From: Methylobacterium sp. J-090
Lineage (GTDB): Bacteria; Pseudomonadota; Alphaproteobacteria; Rhizobiales; Beijerinckiaceae
Length of the DNA stretch: 47,686 nt
Assembly (NCBI RefSeq): GCF_022829345.1
Contig: NZ_JAKSXV010000085.1
Coordinates: 1-47,686, forward strand
Direction of reading: 5' to 3'
Of the stretch, positions 1 to 8,228 are shown piece after piece. The stretch's first letter is position 1. Every line of letters starts with the position of its first letter. Below the pieces are notes generated by a model, which had not been told where the DNA came from, ran no database searches, and saw only the letters and a program-made list of their open reading frames with translations. Made by a program: the position numbers and the translations under genes.

Positions 1-1
1 C

Positions 2-241
2 CTGGCGACGACCTACGCCAATTTCGCCGGGCGCTTGCGTCGGGTGCGCTACGCCGCCAACCTCGACAAGGACCGGGATCGCTGGGGTGAGGCCATGCGC
101 GAGCACGAGGAAATCCTCGACGCCCTGCACCGCCGGGCCGGGCCGGAACTCAGCGACATCCTGTTCCGGCACCTGCGCAACAAGCGTCGGGCGGCCGCAA
201 CACGGGAGGCCGCCATCGCCCCTGATTCCCCAGACGCGTGA
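2..241 (+). CDS. GntR-family transcriptional regulator, C-terminal (FCD) end, partial
   Basis: The reading frame is open from the left edge to a TGA at 239-241, so only the last 79 residues are present. The segment is helical and contains W-x-x-A-M-x-E-H-E-E-I-L-D-A-L followed by a helix ending in R-H-L-R-N-K. This is the pattern of the last two helices of the FCD ligand-binding domain of FadR/GntR-type regulators, where the E-H-x-x-I-L motif follows the metal/ligand site. The DNA-binding domain lies outside the window. It converges on the threonine-aldolase-like gene, with 42 bases between the two stops. The family call rests on this short piece only. Confidence 0.6.
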   Translation: MATTYANFAGRLRRVRYAANLDKDRDRWGEAMREHEEILDALHRRAGPELSDILFRHLRNKRRAAATREAAIAPDSPDA

Positions 242-283
242 CCGGTCGCCATGACAGTCGCCCGGCCCCTCCGCTCCGGATCG

Positions 284-1330
284 TCATTTACGCATCGCAA
301 ACAAGCGTTCGGCCTCGGCGCGGATCACCTGCGCGGCCCGGAGGATGCCGGCCTCGTCGACCTCCAGATGCGTGGTCGCGCGGATCTGGTGCGCGCCGAT
401 CGCCCGGACCCTGACCCCGTGTGGGAAACAGGCTTTCGCGAAATCCGAGGCTGTCACCCCGAGTGGCTCAACCGAGAAGCACAGGATGTTGGACTGCGCC
501 GCCCCAGCCTCAATGGCGAGCCCCGGCGCCCCCGCGATCCGATCGCACAGCAACGCGGCGTTGGTGTTGTCGCGGGTGAGTTGCACCACATGATGGTCGA
601 GGGCGTAGAGCCCGGCCGCCGCCAGGATGCCGGACTGGCGCATGGCGCCCCCGAGCCGGTACTTCCAGCGCCAGGCCTCCGTGATGAAGGCGCCCGTGCC
701 GCACAGGACGGCGCCGACCGGGCAACCCAGGCCCTTGCTCAGGTCGATCCAGGCGCTGTCGAAGCCTTGCGCGTAGTCCTTCGCCGCGATGCCGGTGGCA
801 GCCACCGCGTTCAGGAGCCGGGCACCGTCGATATGCGCCTTGAGGCCACGTCCCTGGGCAATATCCCGGATGCGTCGCATGTCGCCGAGGGTCCAGACCG
901 ACCCCCCCGAAAAACTCGTGGTCTGCTCGATGGAGACCAGGGCCGAGCGCGGCGCGGTGCGGGCGGCCGGTCGGATCGCCGCCTCGAAGGCTTCCGGGGT
1001 GTAGACCCCCGCCGGGGTCTTCAGGGCCGCCACGGACACCCCCGCGATGGCCGCCGAGCCGGCCGCCTCGGTGTTGTAGATGTGAGACTGGTCGTCGACG
1101 ACGATCTCGTCCCCCGGCCGCGTCTGCACCAGGATCGACACGAGGTTGCACATCGTGCCGGACGGCATGAACACCCCCGCTTCCATCCCCAGCAAGTCGG
1201 CCACCCGCGTGCACAGGTCCAGCGTCGTGGGGTCGGAATCCGACTGCTCATCCCCCACCACGGCCCCTGCCATGGCCGCCCGCATACCCGCAGTCGGCCG
1301 CGTCTGGGTGTCGCTGAACAGGTCGATCAT
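284..1330 (-). CDS. ltaE: Low-specificity L-threonine aldolase-like PLP enzyme
   Basis: The 348-residue product has the usual length of the beta-eliminating lyase/threonine aldolase family, which cleaves L-threonine, L-allo-threonine or related beta-hydroxy amino acids to glycine and an aldehyde. It opens with the family hallmark D-L-F-S-D-T-Q-T-R-P-T and has G-T-M-C-N near residue 60. The PLP-binding lysine is in D-L-S-K-G-L-G-C-P-V-G near residue 199. The start at 1330 is preferred because the protein then begins M-I-D-L-F-S-D-T as in homologues; an upstream in-frame start would add 16 unrelated residues. It is divergent from the flavin dehydrogenase (136 bp between starts), so the two may share control. 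Real substrate could be another beta-hydroxy amino acid. Confidence 0.88.
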   Translation of the reverse strand: MIDLFSDTQTRPTAGMRAAMAGAVVGDEQSDSDPTTLDLCTRVADLLGMEAGVFMPSGTMCNLVSILVQTRPGDEIVVDDQSHIYNTEAAGSAAIAGVSVAALKTPAGVYTPEAFEAAIRPAARTAPRSALVSIEQTTSFSGGSVWTLGDMRRIRDIAQGRGLKAHIDGARLLNAVAATGIAAKDYAQGFDSAWIDLSKGLGCPVGAVLCGTGAFITEAWRWKYRLGGAMRQSGILAAAGLYALDHHVVQLTRDNTNAALLCDRIAGAPGLAIEAGAAQSNILCFSVEPLGVTASDFAKACFPHGVRVRAIGAHQIRATTHLEVDEAGILRAAQVIRAEAERLFAMRK

Positions 1331-1466
1331 GGGGCACACCCGCTTGCATGCAGAATTCCAGGGGCAGCTTAGCCTCAACCGCCTCGACCGCCACCCTGTT
1401 CTGTCCCGCCCCCTTCAACTTCCAGCCGTCGAGCCCGTGCGCGGCTTCACGCGAGGACGATGATTC

Positions 1467-4412
1467 ATGACCGCCACGGCTGAGCCAGCGACCACACCCC
1501 GCGCCGCGACCCGCCAGAATGCGGGCCTCGCCCGGCGCCTAGCGGAAGCCCTGCAGGGCGAGGCCCGCTTCGACGCCTTCACCCGGGGCCGCTACGCCAC
1601 GGATGCCTCGATCTACCAGATCATGCCGGCCGGCGTCGTCCTGCCCCGGAGCACGGCCGACATCGCGGCAACGCTCAGGATCGCGGCCGAGCACGAGATC
1701 CCGGTCATCATGCGCGGTGGCGGCACCTCGCAGAACGGCCAGCCGATCGGGCGCGGCCTCGTGGTCGATTGCGCGCGCCATTTCAACGAGGTCCTCGCCT
1801 ACGACCCGGAACAGGGCACCGTCACGGTGCAGCCCGGACTGGTGCTGGAGCGCCTCAACACGCGGGTGAAGGTCGATGGCTGGTTCTTCCCCGTGGAGCC
1901 GTCCACCGCGACCCGCTGCACCATCGGCGGCATGGCGGGCAACAATTCGTGCGGTGCGCGCTCGCTCCGCTTCGGAAAGATGAGCGACAATGTCCTGGCC
2001 ATGGAGGCCCTGTTCCACGACGGCAGCGCCTTCGGCTTCGGCCTCACCGGCAACGAGCAGACAGGCGTGACGGGCTCCGCGCGGGCCGAGGCCCTGGCCG
2101 CCGCGATGCGGGCGTTGGCGGAGGCTGAGCGGGACGAGATCCTGGCGCGCTTCCCCCAGGTGCAGCGCCGGGTCGGCGGCTACAACCTCGATGCCCTGAT
2201 CGAGCCGCGCCCCAACCTCGCCCACCTCCTCGTCGGCTCAGAAGGCACGTTGGCGGCCACTACCAGCGTGACCTTGAAGCTGTCGCGCCTGCCGGCACAC
2301 CGGGTCATGGGGGTCTGCCACTTCCCGTCCTTCCGCTCCGCCATGGAGACGACGAAGGCGCTCGTCGATCTCGGTCCCGTGGCGGTCGAACTCGTGGACA
2401 ACAACGTCCTGGTGCTTGGCGCCGACATCCCGCTGTTCCGTACTACGCTCGCCGACATCACCCGGGGTACGCCGAACTGCCTTCTGCTGGTGGAGTTCGC
2501 GGGCGACGACCGCGCCGCGCTCCTGCGCGATCTCAGGCGCCTGGACGCTTGCATGAGCGACCACGGCTTCCCGCACGCCGTGGTGGAGGTGCCAGAGCCA
2601 ATTCGGCAGACATCCGTTTGGGAGGTCCGCGAGGCCTGCCTCAACATCATGATGTCGATGAAGGGCGACGCCAAACCCGTCTCCTTCATCGAGGATTGCG
2701 CAGTCCCGCTGGAGCACCTCGCCGATTATACCGATGCGGTCACGGAGGTGTTCACTCGGCACGGCACGCGCGGAACCTGGTACGCGCACGCCTCGGTGGG
2801 CTGCCTGCACGTCCGCCCAATCCTCGACATGAAGCAAGGCGGCGATGTCGCCAAGATGCGCGCCATCGCGGAGGAGGCGAGCGTCGCGGTCCGCCGGTTC
2901 AAGGGCTCGTATTCGGGTGAGCACGGCGACGGGATTTCGCGCTCGGAATACATCGAGCCGATGTTCGGTGCGCGCCTGACGCGCGCCTTCGAAGCGGTGA
3001 AGGACGGATTCGATCCGGATAACCGGCTCAACCCCGGCAAGATCGTCCGGCCCCTGCGGATGGACGATCGCGCGCTGATGCGGTTTCAGCCAGGCTATGC
3101 CGTGACGACGCCCGGCACCACCGCCCTCGATTGGTCGGATTGGGGCGGCTTCGGCCCGGCCGTCGAGATGTGCAACAGCAACGGCACGTGCCGGAAGCTC
3201 GTTGGCGGCGCCATGTGCCCGTCCTACCGCGTGACGAAGGACGAACAGCACCTCACGCGGGGCCGGGCGAACTCGCTGCGACTCGCGATCTCGGGCCAGC
3301 TCGGCGCGGACGCCTTCACAAGCCACGAGATGAAGCGCACGCTCGATCTGTGCGTCTCGTGCAAGGCCTGTCGCCGCGAATGCCCCACCGGCGTCGACAT
3401 GGCCAAGATGAAGGTCGAGTTCCTGCACCATTACCATGCCCGCCACGGGTTGCCGCTCAAGGACCGGCTGGTGGCCGCACTGCCGCTCTATGCGGGCACG
3501 GCCGCCTGGCTCGCTCCCCTGCTGAACCTGCGCGATCGCGTACCCGCCCTCGCGCGCCTGTCGGAACGGGTCGCGGGTCTCTCGTCGCGCCGGACCTTGC
3601 CGCGTTGGCGCAGGCCGTGGAGCGAGGGGGGCGAAGCCGCCCATCCGAGCGACGTCAACGGCGACTTTCGCGACATCGTCCTGTTCGGCGACACCTTCAA
3701 CCGCGCCTTCGAGCGCGAAAACCTGGAGGCGGCCGAGCGGGTGCTGACCGCGGCAGGCTACCGGCTGCATCGCGTCTTCCCCAATCGTGGCCGGCGACCG
3801 CTGTGCTGCGGCCGGACCTATCTCGCCTCAGGCCAGACTGAACGTGCCCGCGAGGAGGCCCGGCGGACGCTCGATGCGCTCCTGCCCTTCGTCCGTGCCG
3901 GCGCCCGGATCGTCGGGCTGGAGCCCTCCTGCCTCCTTACCTTCCGCGACGAATTTGCCGCCCTTCTACCCGGCCCGGAGGCCGGCGAACTCGGCAAGGC
4001 CAGCCTTCTCTTCGAGGAATTGCTGGCGGGCGATCTCGCGGCGGGTCAGATCGTCCTGCCGCTCGCCGATCAACGGGGGCGGGTGGCGCATCTGCACGGC
4101 CATTGCCACCAGAAGGCCTTCGGAGCCATGGGGGCGGTGGAAGCAACGCTGCGCGCGGTGCCGGGGCTCGATGTACGGGTGATCGAGTCAAGTTGCTGCG
4201 GCATGGCCGGCGCCTTCGGCTACGGCGTCGACACGCACGACGTCTCCCTGGCCATGGCCGAGCTGTCGCTGTTCCCGGCCTTGCGCCAGGCGGCAATCAA
4301 CGATCTTGTCGTCGCGGACGGCACCAGTTGCCGCCATCAGATCTACGATGGGCTCGGGATCGAGGCACGCCACGTTGCGCGGGTGCTTGACGAGGCTTTG
4401 TCGGATACCTGA
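1467..4412 (+). CDS. FAD- and Fe-S-dependent D-2-hydroxyacid dehydrogenase (YdiJ/D-lactate dehydrogenase type)
   Basis: The 981-residue protein fuses a VAO-type flavoprotein to an iron-sulfur/CCG half, the architecture of E. coli YdiJ (about 1018 aa). Residues about 40-200 form FAD-binding domain 4, with G-G-G-T-S and G-N-N-S-C-G-A. The FAD-oxidase C-terminal domain runs to about 530. Cysteine clusters lie at about 568-583 (C-N-S-N-G-T-C) and 629-640 (C-V-S-C-K-A-C-R-R-E-C-P-T-G), the latter a ferredoxin-like cluster. CCG motifs occur near 780 and 909. Such enzymes oxidise D-lactate or D-2-hydroxyglutarate and pass electrons to a quinone or cytochrome at the membrane; the exact substrate cannot be read here. 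The ATG at 1467 gives the family-like N-terminus. Confidence 0.88.
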   Translation: MTATAEPATTPRAATRQNAGLARRLAEALQGEARFDAFTRGRYATDASIYQIMPAGVVLPRSTADIAATLRIAAEHEIPVIMRGGGTSQNGQPIGRGLVVDCARHFNEVLAYDPEQGTVTVQPGLVLERLNTRVKVDGWFFPVEPSTATRCTIGGMAGNNSCGARSLRFGKMSDNVLAMEALFHDGSAFGFGLTGNEQTGVTGSARAEALAAAMRALAEAERDEILARFPQVQRRVGGYNLDALIEPRPNLAHLLVGSEGTLAATTSVTLKLSRLPAHRVMGVCHFPSFRSAMETTKALVDLGPVAVELVDNNVLVLGADIPLFRTTLADITRGTPNCLLLVEFAGDDRAALLRDLRRLDACMSDHGFPHAVVEVPEPIRQTSVWEVREACLNIMMSMKGDAKPVSFIEDCAVPLEHLADYTDAVTEVFTRHGTRGTWYAHASVGCLHVRPILDMKQGGDVAKMRAIAEEASVAVRRFKGSYSGEHGDGISRSEYIEPMFGARLTRAFEAVKDGFDPDNRLNPGKIVRPLRMDDRALMRFQPGYAVTTPGTTALDWSDWGGFGPAVEMCNSNGTCRKLVGGAMCPSYRVTKDEQHLTRGRANSLRLAISGQLGADAFTSHEMKRTLDLCVSCKACRRECPTGVDMAKMKVEFLHHYHARHGLPLKDRLVAALPLYAGTAAWLAPLLNLRDRVPALARLSERVAGLSSRRTLPRWRRPWSEGGEAAHPSDVNGDFRDIVLFGDTFNRAFERENLEAAERVLTAAGYRLHRVFPNRGRRPLCCGRTYLASGQTERAREEARRTLDALLPFVRAGARIVGLEPSCLLTFRDEFAALLPGPEAGELGKASLLFEELLAGDLAAGQIVLPLADQRGRVAHLHGHCHQKAFGAMGAVEATLRAVPGLDVRVIESSCCGMAGAFGYGVDTHDVSLAMAELSLFPALRQAAINDLVVADGTSCRHQIYDGLGIEARHVARVLDEALSDT

Positions 4413-4889
4413 GCCCGTCCGGTGATGGCTCGGCGTCTTCCGAGTCATGGGCGCGAAGCCGTTGACCTTCGTTTCTCGCGGAAAGGTCCGCTTCCGCAAT
4501 GGCGCTTCACTGAAGCAGTCCGGCAAGAAGCTACCCCATCCGGCTGTCGAGCGGACCAGCAGGTGTCGACCCGACTTTGTCATGGACGGGCGTCCTCGCT
4601 GCGCCGGGAAGCGGTCATTCGTAGCGCCGCCGATATGCCGCTGAGAGCATGCGTGGAACAATCGCAGGTCAGCGAAAGGGAGCTGGAATCTGGCTAGCCC
4701 TACGCATTCAGCACCTCGTTCTAAAATGAGCGTCCAAGTGCGCTTCACGAAGCGTCACGCCGAGTCTGGCCGGCAGACGTTTATCATCCACCTGAGGACA
4801 TTGACGGCTTCGAACTCGAGCCGAGATACATAATTCGTCGGTTCCTGAGGCATAGAACCACCAACCCACGAAACGCCAACGGAACGGTC
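4413..4889. other. Intergenic region before the LysR gene
   Basis: This 477-base stretch separates the dehydrogenase stop from the LysR start. I see no convincing gene in it: the short open frames have no ribosome-binding site and give no recognisable protein. I also see no clear terminator. It presumably carries the promoter for the LysR gene in its right-hand third, which is somewhat richer in A and T. Confidence 0.5.
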
Positions 4890-5807
4890 ATGCCAGTGGG
4901 ACCCACGTCGTCCAACCTGAACCGCCTCGACCTGAAGACCCTGCGGTTATTCGCGTCGATCTGCGAGGAGGGGACGCTCAACGGCGCGGCACGGCGCGCA
5001 GCCATCGCGCCGTCCGCGGTGAGCAAGCGCCTCGCGGAACTGGAGCGCCTGCTCGGGTGCGCATTGCTCACCCGGGATCCCAAGGGGATGCGCCCAACGC
5101 TGGCCGGGGACACGCTTCTGCACCACACCCGCCGGATGCTCGCCAGCGCCGAGCAGATCACCCTCGAACTCGCCGAACATGCGCGGGGGGTGCGCGGTTT
5201 CGTACGGGTGCTGGCCAACCTCTCGGCCATCGTGCAGTTCCTTCCCGAGGACCTACAGGCGTTCCTGGCGGTCCAGGCCGACATCCGGGTGGATCTGGAG
5301 GAGCGGCCGAGCAGCGGCGTCGTGGCCGGCGTCGAGGAGGGCGCCGCCGACCTCGGCATCTGTGCCGGGAACACGGACACGCGCTCGCTCCGCCCCATTC
5401 CCTATCGCCGCGACAGGCTCGTCCTCGTCCTGCCCGCAGGACATCCGCTCGCCGGACACGATGCGGTCGCACTCGCCGACACCCTCGACTACGACCACGT
5501 GGGCCTGCATCGGGAAAGCTCGATCCACGCCACCCTGCGCGACGAGGCACGACGCCTCGGCCGCCCGCTGCGCCTGCGCATCCACGTGCCGGGATTCGAT
5601 GCGATCTGCCGGATGGCCCAGGCCGGGATGGGCCTCGGTGTCGTACCCGAACGCGTCCACGCGCTGCTGGGCCCGCAGATGAACCTGACGGCGGTGGCGC
5701 TCTCGGACCCCTGGGCCCTACGCACCCTGAATTTGGTCGTTCGACCCGGGGCCTTGGCCCCTGCGGCATCCCTTCTCCTCGATCATCTCCACGAGACGTC
5801 CCGGTAA
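4890..5807 (+). CDS. LysR-family transcriptional regulator
   Basis: The 305-residue protein has the normal length for a LysR-type regulator. Residues about 10-70 form the winged helix-turn-helix: L-K-T-L-R-L-F-A-S-I-C-E-E-G-T-L followed by A-A-R-R-A-A-I-A-P-S-A-V-S-K-R-L and a second helix ending L-T-R-D-P-K-G-M. Residues about 95-300 form the type 2 periplasmic-binding-like effector domain. It sits 110 bp upstream of the CoA-transferase gene on the same strand, so it is the likely local activator of the four-gene catabolic cluster. The co-directional arrangement differs from the usual divergent LysR layout. Its ligand would be expected to be the pathway substrate or a CoA-free intermediate. 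Confidence 0.92.
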   Translation: MPVGPTSSNLNRLDLKTLRLFASICEEGTLNGAARRAAIAPSAVSKRLAELERLLGCALLTRDPKGMRPTLAGDTLLHHTRRMLASAEQITLELAEHARGVRGFVRVLANLSAIVQFLPEDLQAFLAVQADIRVDLEERPSSGVVAGVEEGAADLGICAGNTDTRSLRPIPYRRDRLVLVLPAGHPLAGHDAVALADTLDYDHVGLHRESSIHATLRDEARRLGRPLRLRIHVPGFDAICRMAQAGMGLGVVPERVHALLGPQMNLTAVALSDPWALRTLNLVVRPGALAPAASLLLDHLHETSR

Positions 5808-5892
5808 CGGAGGGGCGCCGGCGTTCACCTCAGGAGAATGAAGGTTCGCGGATTACGTTTGGACTCAAGACAATCGGCACAATAAATCATCT

Positions 5893-5907
5893 TCCAACAA
5901 CGTTGGA
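5893..5907. promoter_or_regulatory. 15-bp perfect palindrome in the CoA-transferase leader (possible operator)
   Basis: The sequence TCCAACAACGTTGGA is a perfect inverted repeat with 6-bp arms and a 3-bp centre. It lies 10 bp before the ATG of the CoA transferase and overlaps the GGAGG ribosome-binding site, so a protein or RNA hairpin there could control translation or transcription. A LysR-type T-N11-A box is usually placed farther upstream, so the identity of the binding partner is open. Confidence 0.4.
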
Positions 5908-5917
5908 GGAAACGCCG

Positions 5918-7135
5918 ATGCAGAATGCAGCCGCCCCGTCGGCCACCGGCCCGCTTGCCGGTATTCGCGTTCTTGAACTGGGTCAGCTCATCGCCGCACC
6001 CTTCGCGACGAAGATGCTTGCCGAGTTTGGTGCCGAAGTCATCAAGGTCGAGTCCCCGACGGACGGCGACCCACTGCGCAAGTGGCGCAAGATGCACGAG
6101 GGAACCTCCCTCTGGTGGTACTTGCAGTCGCGCAACAAGAAGTCCATCGCGGTCAACCTGAAGTCGCCGGACGGCCTTGCGCTCGTCAAGGATCTCGCAC
6201 GAAGCGCCGACGTGGTCGTCGAGAACTTCCGGCCCGGCGGTCTGGAGAAGCTCGGTCTCGGCTGGGACGTGCTCTCGGAATTGAACCCGAAGCTCATCAT
6301 GGTCCGCATCTCGGGCTACGGCCAGACGGGCCCCTACCGCGACCGCCCGGGCTTCGGTGCCATCGGCGAGTCGATGGGTGGAATCCGGTTCACCACCGGC
6401 AGCCCGGACAGCCCGCCGGCCCGCGTCGGCGTCAGCATCGGCGACACCCTGGCTTCGCTTCACGGGGTCATCGGCGCCCTGATGGCCTTGCTGCACGTCA
6501 AGACCGCGGGCGGACAGGGTCAGGTCATCGACGTGTCGCTGGTCGAGAGCGTGTTCAACGTCATGGAGAGCCTCGTGCCGGAATACGACCTCCTCGGCGA
6601 GATCCGTACCCGCACCGGCGGAGCGCTGCCGGGCATCACGCCATCGAACACCTATCCGACCGGGGGCGACGGCTTCGTCGTCATCGCGGGCAACTCCGAC
6701 CCGATCTTCCGCCGCTTGATGACCGTCATCGGTCGGCCCGACCTCGCCGACGATCCGACGCTGCGCAACAACGACGGCCGCTCGAAGGTCGCCGGCATGC
6801 TCGACGGCGTGATCGCCGACTGGACCCGGGCGCGCACCGTCGACGAGGCGCTGGCGGCCCTCGACGCCGCCGACGTGCCTGCGGGCCGGATCTACTCGGT
6901 GGCCGACATCGTCGCCGACCCGCACTACCAGGCCCGCGACATGATCCTCAACGTGGAACTCCCCGGCGGCACCCGGGTGAAGATGCCCGGCATCGTGCCG
7001 AAGATGTCTGGCACCCCCGGCGCGGTGCGCTGGCAGGGGCCGGCGCTCGGCGCCCACACAGACTCCGTCCTCGCCGCACTCGGGCGGGACGCCGAGACCA
7101 TCGAACGCCTGCGCCGCGAGGGAGCCATCGGATGA
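5918..7135 (+). CDS. CaiB/BaiF (family III) CoA-transferase
   Basis: The 405-residue protein matches the length and motifs of class III CoA transferases, which move CoA between two carboxylic acids through an aspartyl-CoA thioester. It begins with G-I-R-V-L-E-L-G-Q-L-I-A-A-P-F and contains V-I-K-V-E-S-P, V-E-N-F-R-P-G and G-Y-G-Q-T-G-P-Y-R-D-R-P-G-F. The candidate nucleophile is Asp176 in V-G-V-S-I-G-D. A strong GGAGG lies at 5905-5909 ahead of the ATG. Its stop overlaps the next start by 4 bp (ATGA), implying translational coupling to the lyase. That pairing suggests it activates the hydroxy-acid that the lyase then cleaves, for example citramalate or 3-hydroxy-3-methylglutarate, with succinyl-CoA as a typical donor. 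The substrate is inferred. Confidence 0.92.
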   Translation: MQNAAAPSATGPLAGIRVLELGQLIAAPFATKMLAEFGAEVIKVESPTDGDPLRKWRKMHEGTSLWWYLQSRNKKSIAVNLKSPDGLALVKDLARSADVVVENFRPGGLEKLGLGWDVLSELNPKLIMVRISGYGQTGPYRDRPGFGAIGESMGGIRFTTGSPDSPPARVGVSIGDTLASLHGVIGALMALLHVKTAGGQGQVIDVSLVESVFNVMESLVPEYDLLGEIRTRTGGALPGITPSNTYPTGGDGFVVIAGNSDPIFRRLMTVIGRPDLADDPTLRNNDGRSKVAGMLDGVIADWTRARTVDEALAALDAADVPAGRIYSVADIVADPHYQARDMILNVELPGGTRVKMPGIVPKMSGTPGAVRWQGPALGAHTDSVLAALGRDAETIERLRREGAIG

Positions 7136-8052
7136 CCGACGCCATGCTGATCCAGGAAGTCGCGACCCGCGACGGATTTCAGATCGAACCCCGCTATGTC
7201 GAGGCGGCCGACAAGATCGCCCTGATCGACGCGCTCTCGGCCGCTGGCTTCTCGCGCATCGAGGTTTCGTCCTTCGTCTCGCCCAAGGCCGTGCCGGCGC
7301 TTCGCGACGCCGCCGAGGTTTTCGCCGGGATCGCGCGGCGGCCTGGCACCGTCTACGTCGCCCTGGTGCCGAACCCGAAGGGCGCCGAGCGGGCCCTGGC
7401 AGCGCGGGTCGACGAGGTCAACCTCGTCGCCTCAGTCAGCGAGACCCACAACCGCGCCAACATGGGCATGAGCCCCGACGCTTCGATGGAGGGTTTCGCC
7501 CTGATCATGGAGACGGTGAAGGGCGCCGACGTATCGAGCAACGCCACGGTCGCCACCGCCTTTGGCTGCCCGTTCGAGGGCGACCAGCCGGCTGACAAGG
7601 TGATGGCACAAGTGGAACGCTACCTCGCCCTCGGGATCACGGGTGTGACGCTCGCCGACACCACCGGCATGGCCAACCCCGTCCAAGTCGAGCGGCTCGT
7701 GACACGTGCGCTGGCCGTCGTGCCGGCCGAGCGGCTGACCCTGCACTTCCACAACACCCGTGGGCTCGGCCTGGCCAACGTGCTCGCCGCCTACCGTGCG
7801 GGCGCGCGTCGGTTCGATGCCGCCCTCGGTGGATTGGGCGGCTGCCCGTTCGCTCCCGGCGCCACGGGCAACATCTGCACCGAGGATCTCGTCAGCATGG
7901 CCCACGAGATGGGCATCGAGACGGGTCTCGACCTCGACGCCCTGATCGGCCTGTCACGCGACCTGCCGCGCCTCGTCGGCCACGACGTGCCGGGACAGGT
8001 CGCCAAGGCCGGCCGGCCCTGCGACCTGCATCCGGTGCCAAAGGCGGCCTGA
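7132..8052 (+). CDS. HMG-CoA lyase family enzyme (possible citramalyl-CoA lyase)
   Basis: The 306-residue protein is a DRE-TIM metallolyase of the HMG-CoA lyase branch. It has E-V-A-T-R-D-G-F-Q near the N-terminus (catalytic Arg-Asp pair, usually E-V-G-P-R-D-G), the metal ligands of L-H-F-H-N-T-R-G, and the catalytic cysteine loop G-G-L-G-G-C-P-F-A-P-G-A-T-G-N. The family cleaves branched 3-hydroxyacyl-CoA thioesters: HMG-CoA to acetoacetate plus acetyl-CoA, or citramalyl-CoA to pyruvate plus acetyl-CoA. The neighbouring CoA transferase, carrier and aconitase-like hydratase, and the absence of any acetoacetate-activating gene nearby, favour a citramalyl-CoA-type substrate. That choice is inference; the family call is secure. 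Confidence 0.88.
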   Translation: MTDAMLIQEVATRDGFQIEPRYVEAADKIALIDALSAAGFSRIEVSSFVSPKAVPALRDAAEVFAGIARRPGTVYVALVPNPKGAERALAARVDEVNLVASVSETHNRANMGMSPDASMEGFALIMETVKGADVSSNATVATAFGCPFEGDQPADKVMAQVERYLALGITGVTLADTTGMANPVQVERLVTRALAVVPAERLTLHFHNTRGLGLANVLAAYRAGARRFDAALGGLGGCPFAPGATGNICTEDLVSMAHEMGIETGLDLDALIGLSRDLPRLVGHDVPGQVAKAGRPCDLHPVPKAA

Positions 8053-8228
8053 CGCCCGCGCGAACCATGCCGCGCCGGCGGCGGGACGCTTATCCCGCGT
8101 CCGAGCCCAACGACGCCCAGACCGTGACGGAAGCCCTCGCAAGAAAGGGCTCCGGAAGCCCGTGAGGCCTACGACCCGCGCCACGCGGGCAGGGCGTTCA
8201 CGGCCCGTCCCCATCCCAGGAGGAAACC

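Noticed and set aside
2238..3770. 510-codon minus-strand open frame opposite the FAD/Fe-S dehydrogenase
   Set aside because: Shadow of a gene with clear cofactor and cysteine motifs on the plus strand.
5057..5917. Upstream extension of the CoA-transferase frame across the LysR gene
   Set aside because: The extension overlaps the LysR coding region in another frame; the ATG at 5918 has a strong ribosome-binding site and gives the family N-terminus.
8132..8151. Hairpin AGCCCT...AGGGCT between the lyase and MFS genes
   Set aside because: Only a 6-bp stem and no T tract, so not called a terminator.
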